17,505 nucleotides of DNA from Chromera velia (Eukaryota > Sar > Chromeraceae): NCBI GenBank assembly GCA_018398765.1, contig JAHBMJ010000402.1, positions 1 to 17,505 of the forward strand, given 5' to 3'. Positions 16,620 to 17,505 of the stretch are shown here, piece after piece; the stretch's first letter is position 1; every line of letters begins with the position of its first letter. The notes beneath the pieces were generated by a model. It had not been told where the DNA came from. It worked only from the letters and a program-made list of their open reading frames with translations, and did no database searches. The position numbers and the translations under genes were made by a program.

Positions 16620-17172
16620 GCCAGCCAGGGCCACTGGCCCATTCTCATGAGTTTTTCATATGAATCAGTCAGGCTGCATGAGTCATTGATTGGTTTAATG
16701 CCTGCCTGCAGGTGCGAGCAGAAAGCAAGACGGTGCGACAGGAGGCGCTCCCCGGGTGCGTCTCCCCATAGTCCTTGGGGTTGTTAATTTATTTTATTCT
16801 TTTGTTCTTTCTTTTCTTTTCGGCCAGATGGTAGAGAGAGAGAGAGAGACGACGAGAAAGAGCATTTGGCCATTTGCTTTCTCTCTCTCTTTCTCTTTTT
16901 CTATCTGTCTGTCGGGTTTCTCCGAGACGTTAGGTCAATGCGATGATCGACTGGTCTCTGCATCTTTCTTTGTATGTGTATCTTTCTCGTCTGTGTCTGT
17001 CTGTCTGTCTGTCTGTGTGTGTGAGAGAAACATATCTTCTGTCTGTGTGTGTGTGTTTACGTTTGTATTTGCAGGGGAGAGGATGGGCTGATGGACGTTG
17101 ACGTCCGTTCGGATTTCTCGCGAGTGATGAGGAACACGGTGGACGGATCGAGGAGTGCTGCACCCTCTATCT
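4082..17172 (+). CDS. SPT5: Transcription elongation factor SPT5 (DSIF large subunit), 20 exons visible, 3' end outside window
   Basis: Exons: 4082-4742, 5543-5695, 6962-7082, 7394-7499, 8014-8121, 8646-8705, 9128-9208, 9563-9745, 10269-10312, 10867-10951, 11353-11394, 12065-12160, 12707-12835, 13352-13473, 13740-13851, 14413-14499, 14816-14941, 15451-15528, 16712-16755, 17075-17172. All splice phases agree, giving 845 codons plus one base. Residues 1-270 are acidic and lysine-rich, ending [14 protein letters not shown]. The NGN domain (about 282-380) has [20 protein letters not shown] and [17 protein letters not shown]1 (384-430) has [18 protein letters not shown]. After a charged linker come KOW2 ([12 protein letters not shown]), KOW3 ([19 protein letters not shown]), KOW4 ([19 protein letters not shown]) and KOW5 ([19 protein letters not shown]). 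In known systems Spt5 binds Spt4 through NGN and controls Pol II pausing and processivity. The start is the first ATG after an in-frame stop. The phosphorylated C-terminal repeats are not reached. The last donor at 17173 is tentative. Confidence 0.92.
5178..5215 (-). mobile_element. GACGCACGC hairpin element, copy 2
   Basis: A 38-bp palindrome with perfect 13-bp arms TGACGCACGCAAG and CTTGCGTGCGTCA and a 12-base loop. The off-centre core GGACGCATC is on the left, so this copy is inverted relative to copies 1, 4 and 5. It lies in SPT5 intron 1. Confidence 0.65.
5242..5279 (-). mobile_element. GACGCACGC hairpin element, copy 3
   Basis: Identical to copy 2 except for one loop base. It lies 64 bp downstream in the same orientation. 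Copies 2 and 3 probably arose by local duplication of one insertion together with its flank. Confidence 0.65.
5410..5591 (+). repeat. 91-bp tandem duplication of the exon 2 acceptor and exon start
   Basis: Segments 5410-5500 and 5501-5591 look identical by eye. Each holds (TG)n, the CTTTCAG acceptor and the first 49 bases of exon 2. Acceptors are after 5451 and 5542. The unit length is not a multiple of three. Using the first acceptor and reading through gives a shifted frame that stops within exon 2. Only the second acceptor gives [19 protein letters not shown]. Confidence 0.95.
6177..6307. repeat. 41-bp direct repeats flanking hairpin copy 4
   Basis: Segments 6177-6217 and 6266-6307 match except for one extra T in the second. 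They enclose an 8-bp filler (CTAGCTAT) plus the hairpin. This is the clearest case of the hairpin lying between two copies of otherwise unique sequence. Confidence 0.95.
6226..6265 (+). mobile_element. GACGCACGC hairpin element, copy 4
   Basis: A 40-bp palindrome with perfect 12-bp arms TGACGCACGCAA and TTGCGTGCGTCA and core GATGCGTTC, in plus orientation. Its right end reads GTCAGT, which matches the preferred 5' splice site of this window. Confidence 0.65.
6704..6735. repeat. (GACT)n array leading into a decoy 3' splice site
   Basis: Eight units of CTGA/GACT run directly into CAG at 6734-6736, the acceptor of the first decoy copy of exon 3. Confidence 0.9.
6734..7011 (+). repeat. Triplicated start of SPT5 exon 3 (about 112-bp period)
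   Basis: The exon 3 start GTTTTGACCCAGAGTTGCTG and the following 28 bases occur at 6737, 6850 and 6962. They are separated by AT-rich spacers built on ATTCAAATAAAT. Copies 1 and 2 run into the spacer and stop in frame after [10 protein letters not shown] or similar. Copy 2 has lost the acceptor AG (CTGG instead of CAGG). Copy 3 alone continues as [10 protein letters not shown] and is taken as the real exon, although its upstream pyrimidine tract is poor. Confidence 0.93.
7047..7135 (+). repeat. Duplicated end of SPT5 exon 3 with a second 5' splice site
   Basis: Segments 7047-7090 and 7092-7135 are 44-bp repeats with about four mismatches. Each carries a GTGAGT donor (7083 and 7128). Reading past the first donor gives an immediate TGA, so the first donor is used for the protein. 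The mismatches suggest this copy is older than the exact ones nearby. Confidence 0.9.
7500..8013 (+). other. SPT5 intron 4
   Basis: This 514-bp intron has a GTTCGT donor. A pyrimidine-rich first half (7500-7740) is followed by two decoy copies of the exon 5 start and (ACATAC)n microsatellites. It ends in (TGCC)n TGCAG. Confidence 0.8.
7767..8041 (+). repeat. Triplicated acceptor and start of SPT5 exon 5, separated by (ACATAC)n
   Basis: The segment CAAGGCATCGACGGCGTCAT, with an intact TGCCTGCAG acceptor, starts at 7778, 7881 and 8014. The gaps are ACATAC/AGATAC microsatellites (7802-7858 and 7906-7979). All three acceptors look functional. Only the third continues in frame as [16 protein letters not shown]. 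The first two would add Tyr/Thr/Arg-rich sequence and shift the frame. Confidence 0.95.
8101..8207 (+). repeat. Duplicated end of SPT5 exon 5 with a second GTGAGT donor
   Basis: Segments 8101-8128 and 8180-8207 are 28-bp repeats with one mismatch. Each ends in AAACCGGTGAGTT. The 51-bp spacer contains TTTCATACAGAA. The first donor (8122) gives phase 0 and joins correctly to exon 6. Confidence 0.93.
8122..8645 (+). other. SPT5 intron 5
   Basis: This 524-bp intron contains the duplicated donor, a poly-T run (8391-8405), two (TG)n stretches (8494-8532 and 8597-8630) and a decoy copy of the exon 6 start at 8542. Nothing gene-like was seen. Confidence 0.75.
8538..8684 (+). repeat. Duplicated start of SPT5 exon 6
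   Basis: Segments 8538-8580 and 8642-8684 are identical 43-bp stretches carrying TCAG plus the codons for [13 protein letters not shown]. The gap is a G-run and (TG)n. Copy 1 reads into the TG repeat and stops at about 8638. Copy 2 continues as YGGDLAQ. Confidence 0.95.
8706..9127 (+). other. SPT5 intron 6
   Basis: This 422-bp intron has a GTCGGT donor and a TTCGCAG acceptor. It is unusual here in having no long microsatellite or exon-edge copy. I see no RNA gene in it. Confidence 0.75.
9209..9562 (+). other. SPT5 intron 7, bounded by (TG)n on both sides
   Basis: This 354-bp intron starts GTCTGTGTGTG and continues as (TG)n to about 9242. It ends with (CT)n (9478-9530) then (GT)n (9531-9559) and TGCAG. 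Both microsatellites merge with the splice signals. Confidence 0.85.
9692..9825 (+). repeat. 26-bp direct repeat copying part of SPT5 exon 8 into intron 8
   Basis: Segments 9692-9717 (inside exon 8, coding RHGVPLDRV) and 9800-9825 (inside intron 8) are identical and 108 bp apart. The intronic copy is preceded by ATTCTGTATGAAAAA, a phrase seen in several other spacers. Confidence 0.93.
9830..9924. repeat. 15-bp direct repeats flanking hairpin copy 5
   Basis: GGTGGGTAGGTCGTC occurs at 9830-9844, directly abutting the hairpin, and again at 9910-9924. It lies in SPT5 intron 8. The second copy is separated from the hairpin by 25 bp containing an ACAGGTGCAGGT phrase resembling the exon 8 donor region. 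Confidence 0.8.
9845..9884 (+). mobile_element. GACGCACGC hairpin element, copy 5
   Basis: A 40-bp imperfect palindrome, arms TGACGCACG and CGTGCGTCA, with core GATGCGTCC. It is in plus orientation in SPT5 intron 8. Confidence 0.65.
10313..10866 (+). other. SPT5 intron 9
   Basis: This 554-bp intron joins two phase-2 exon ends (GG|G). It begins GTCGGTTTTTT and has G-runs near 10345 and 10379. It carries a triplicated 41-bp segment and ends in a long pyrimidine tract with CCGCAG. The stretch 10395-10435 reads [15 protein letters not shown] in one frame, but joining exon 9 straight to exon 10 already gives a continuous Spt5-like sequence. Confidence 0.75.
10577..10829. repeat. Triplicated 41-bp segment within SPT5 intron 9
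   Basis: The 41-bp segment starting TGCTGAACGGTCCGTGGAAG occurs identically at 10577-10617, 10694-10734 and 10789-10829. The spacers carry CATACAG phrases, a 14-bp palindrome TACAGAATTCTGTA (10739-10752) and A-runs. Unlike most copies here, it does not overlap a recognised exon. Confidence 0.95.
10952..11352 (+). other. SPT5 intron 10
   Basis: This 401-bp intron has a GTGGGT donor merging with a short TG repeat and an AACCGCAG acceptor. No repeat family or RNA gene was recognised in it. Confidence 0.75.
11532..11650. repeat. 27-bp direct repeats around an AT-rich insert in SPT5 intron 11
   Basis: TTGTCTTCCTGAAAGACTGA plus ACAATTA occurs at about 11532-11558 and, with one mismatch, at about 11624-11650. 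The AT-rich spacer contains CATTCTGTATGAAAATAAA. This duplication is wholly intronic. Confidence 0.9.
11933..12065 (+). repeat. Duplicated 3' splice region of SPT5 intron 11
   Basis: The 32-bp stretch TTCCACCATGCACCTGACGG through ACAAACAGG occurs at 11933-11964 and 12034-12065. The spacer between them is rich in GTAT. The repeat covers the acceptor plus the first base of exon 12. Only the second copy leads into [10 protein letters not shown]. Confidence 0.93.
12161..12706 (+). other. SPT5 intron 12
   Basis: This 546-bp intron has a GTACCT donor, the only one here lacking the +5 G. Its middle is pyrimidine-rich, and it carries a decoy copy of the exon 13 start and an (AT)n tract. Confidence 0.75.
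12532..12742 (+). repeat. Duplicated acceptor and start of SPT5 exon 13 around an (AT)n tract
   Basis: Segments 12532-12593 and 12681-12742 are 62-bp repeats with two mismatches. Each holds the pyrimidine tract, CAG and the codons for [12 protein letters not shown]. The gap (12594-12680) is nearly pure TATG/TA repeat and strongly self-complementary. Copy 1 does not continue in the Spt5 frame; copy 2 continues as [10 protein letters not shown]. Confidence 0.95.
12836..13351 (+). other. SPT5 intron 13
   Basis: This 516-bp intron has a GTCAGT donor and an ATGCAG acceptor. It holds short CT and GA repeats (13068-13088 and 13285-13298), a G-run (13150-13159) and a doubled TGCTTGCGGGTTTGTGA phrase (13215-13250). 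No gene was seen. Confidence 0.75.
13852..14412 (+). other. SPT5 intron 15
   Basis: This 561-bp intron opens (GTCA)n (13852-13869) in register with the donor. It ends with (CCTCCTG)n (14377-14400) and CCTGCAG. The middle is mixed sequence in which I could not recognise a tRNA or other RNA. Confidence 0.75.
14467..14606 (+). repeat. Diverged copy of the SPT5 exon 16 end in intron 16
   Basis: Exon segment 14467-14493 resembles 14580-14606 at about 22 of 27 positions, both ending CGCCACGCCT. The gap contains a (TG)n array. It looks like an older example of the exon-edge duplications, now without a donor. Confidence 0.65.
14942..15450 (+). other. SPT5 intron 17
   Basis: This 509-bp intron opens GTCAGTCTGTCTGTCAGTCAG and ends in (GTGC)n GTGCAG. 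It contains four near-repeats of GCATACAGAGAxAAT at about 15134-15187. No gene was seen. Confidence 0.75.
15501..15711 (+). repeat. 90-bp tandem repeat of the SPT5 exon 18 end and donor (2.3 copies)
   Basis: Copies start at 15501, 15591 and 15681 (the last partial), with an exact 90-bp period. Each carries the end of exon 18 (GYVAVDAQW) and a GT donor; the first two read GTCAGT. The third has one substitution (GCCGTGGCC) and diverges after GGGT. The first donor (15529) follows the real exon. The others are tandem decoys. Confidence 0.95.
15529..16711 (+). other. SPT5 intron 18
   Basis: This 1.18-kb intron is dominated by the duplicated donor and the 0.74-kb (GAAA)n tract. It then has (CT)n (16583-16618) and a TGCCTGCCTGCAG acceptor. 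Confidence 0.85.
15796..16537. repeat. (GAAA)n tract with 340-bp higher-order copies
   Basis: About 740 bp of GAAA with GACA, GGAA and AAATAAA interruptions. A distinctive phrase, ACGAGGAAGGACAAGAAAAA followed by AATAAAATTAAG, occurs at 15826 and 16166. The pattern of interruptions (GAAAAAATAAA, GACAGACAGACA, GGAAGGAAGGAAATAAAGAAATAAA) recurs in order after each. So a block of about 340 bp was duplicated. Long open frames on both strands here are repeat artefacts. Confidence 0.95.
16756..17074 (+). other. SPT5 intron 19
   Basis: This 319-bp intron links phase-2 exon ends (GG|G) with a GTGCGT donor and a TTTGCAG acceptor. It has short GA, CT and (TCTG)n repeats. If the donor were skipped, the frame would stop a few codons later at TAG (16769-16771). 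Confidence 0.75.
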
Positions 17173-17505
17173 GTCAGTCAGTCAGTCAAAGAGACTGTTT
17201 TTCTTTTGTTTTGTTTTGGTGTGCTGGGGCTCTTCCTTGCTGTCGCGCGTTGCCTTTGCGCTTTCTTCCACCCGTCTCTTTGTTTGTGTGTTGGTGTGCG
17301 CGTGTGTATTTCTGAAAGCGCTTTGTTGAGGATTAGCGTGTCTTATCCTTCGTTTTGTTCCTTCCTTCCGTCCTTCCTTCCTTCCTTTCTGTTTGAGGCT
17401 TTTTGGTAGCCCTCGTTTCTTTTCGGTTCTTGGAGGATACTTTGACGACGGGTCGACTGTCTCTGTATGCATCTGTGGACCTCTGTATGTGGGGGGGGGG
17501 GGGTT
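17173..17505 (+). other. Likely SPT5 intron 20 (incomplete)
   Basis: After the tentative GTCAGT donor, (GTCA)n and pyrimidine-rich sequence continue to the window end, which is a poly-G run (17490-17503). No exon with Spt5 C-terminal repeat character was recognised. Confidence 0.5.

Noticed and set aside
15627-16634. Lys/Glu-rich plus-strand and Phe/Leu/Ser-rich minus-strand frames over the (GAAA)n tract
   Set aside because: Pure repeat translation inside SPT5 intron 18, with no complex sequence.

Overview
The window is nuclear DNA from an intron-rich, microsatellite-rich eukaryote. Two genes of the RNA polymerase II machinery are arranged head to head. I rebuilt both by matching splice phases to protein-family motifs. 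I see no bacterial, viral or plasmid signature. The alanine/serine-rich acidic proteins, the roughly balanced base composition and the many short exons fit an algal protist such as a chromerid alveolate or a stramenopile. That placement is a weak inference.

Layout: (1) 53-2264, minus strand: 5' part of an RPB4-like Pol II stalk subunit gene. Four exons are visible and the 3' end lies off the left edge. Its introns are filled with (GTGA)n, (GA)n, (CA)n and a 0.55-kb (CAAA)n tract. (2) 2265-4081: shared divergent upstream region with no recognisable gene. (3) 4082-17172, plus strand: SPT5, the elongation factor DSIF large subunit. Twenty exons are visible, encoding about 845 residues: an acidic N-terminus, an NGN domain and five KOW-type modules. 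The C-terminal repeat region and stop are beyond the right edge. All 19 complete SPT5 introns and the 3 RPB4 introns are GT-AG with matching phases.

Rpb4 (with Rpb7) forms the Pol II stalk, and Spt5 (with Spt4) clamps the elongating polymerase next to that stalk. The divergent pair could therefore be co-expressed.

The most unusual content is in the introns. A 38-40-bp hairpin element (ends TGACGCACGC...GCGTGCGTCA) occurs five times, in both orientations, and each copy sits between direct repeats of 15-42 bp. More than ten other places show the same plan, direct repeat - low-complexity or self-complementary insert - direct repeat, and most cover exon edges. This leaves decoy partial exons with duplicated splice sites. 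Donor sites favour C at +3 (GTCNGT in 15 of 24), and many microsatellites begin in register with the splice signals.
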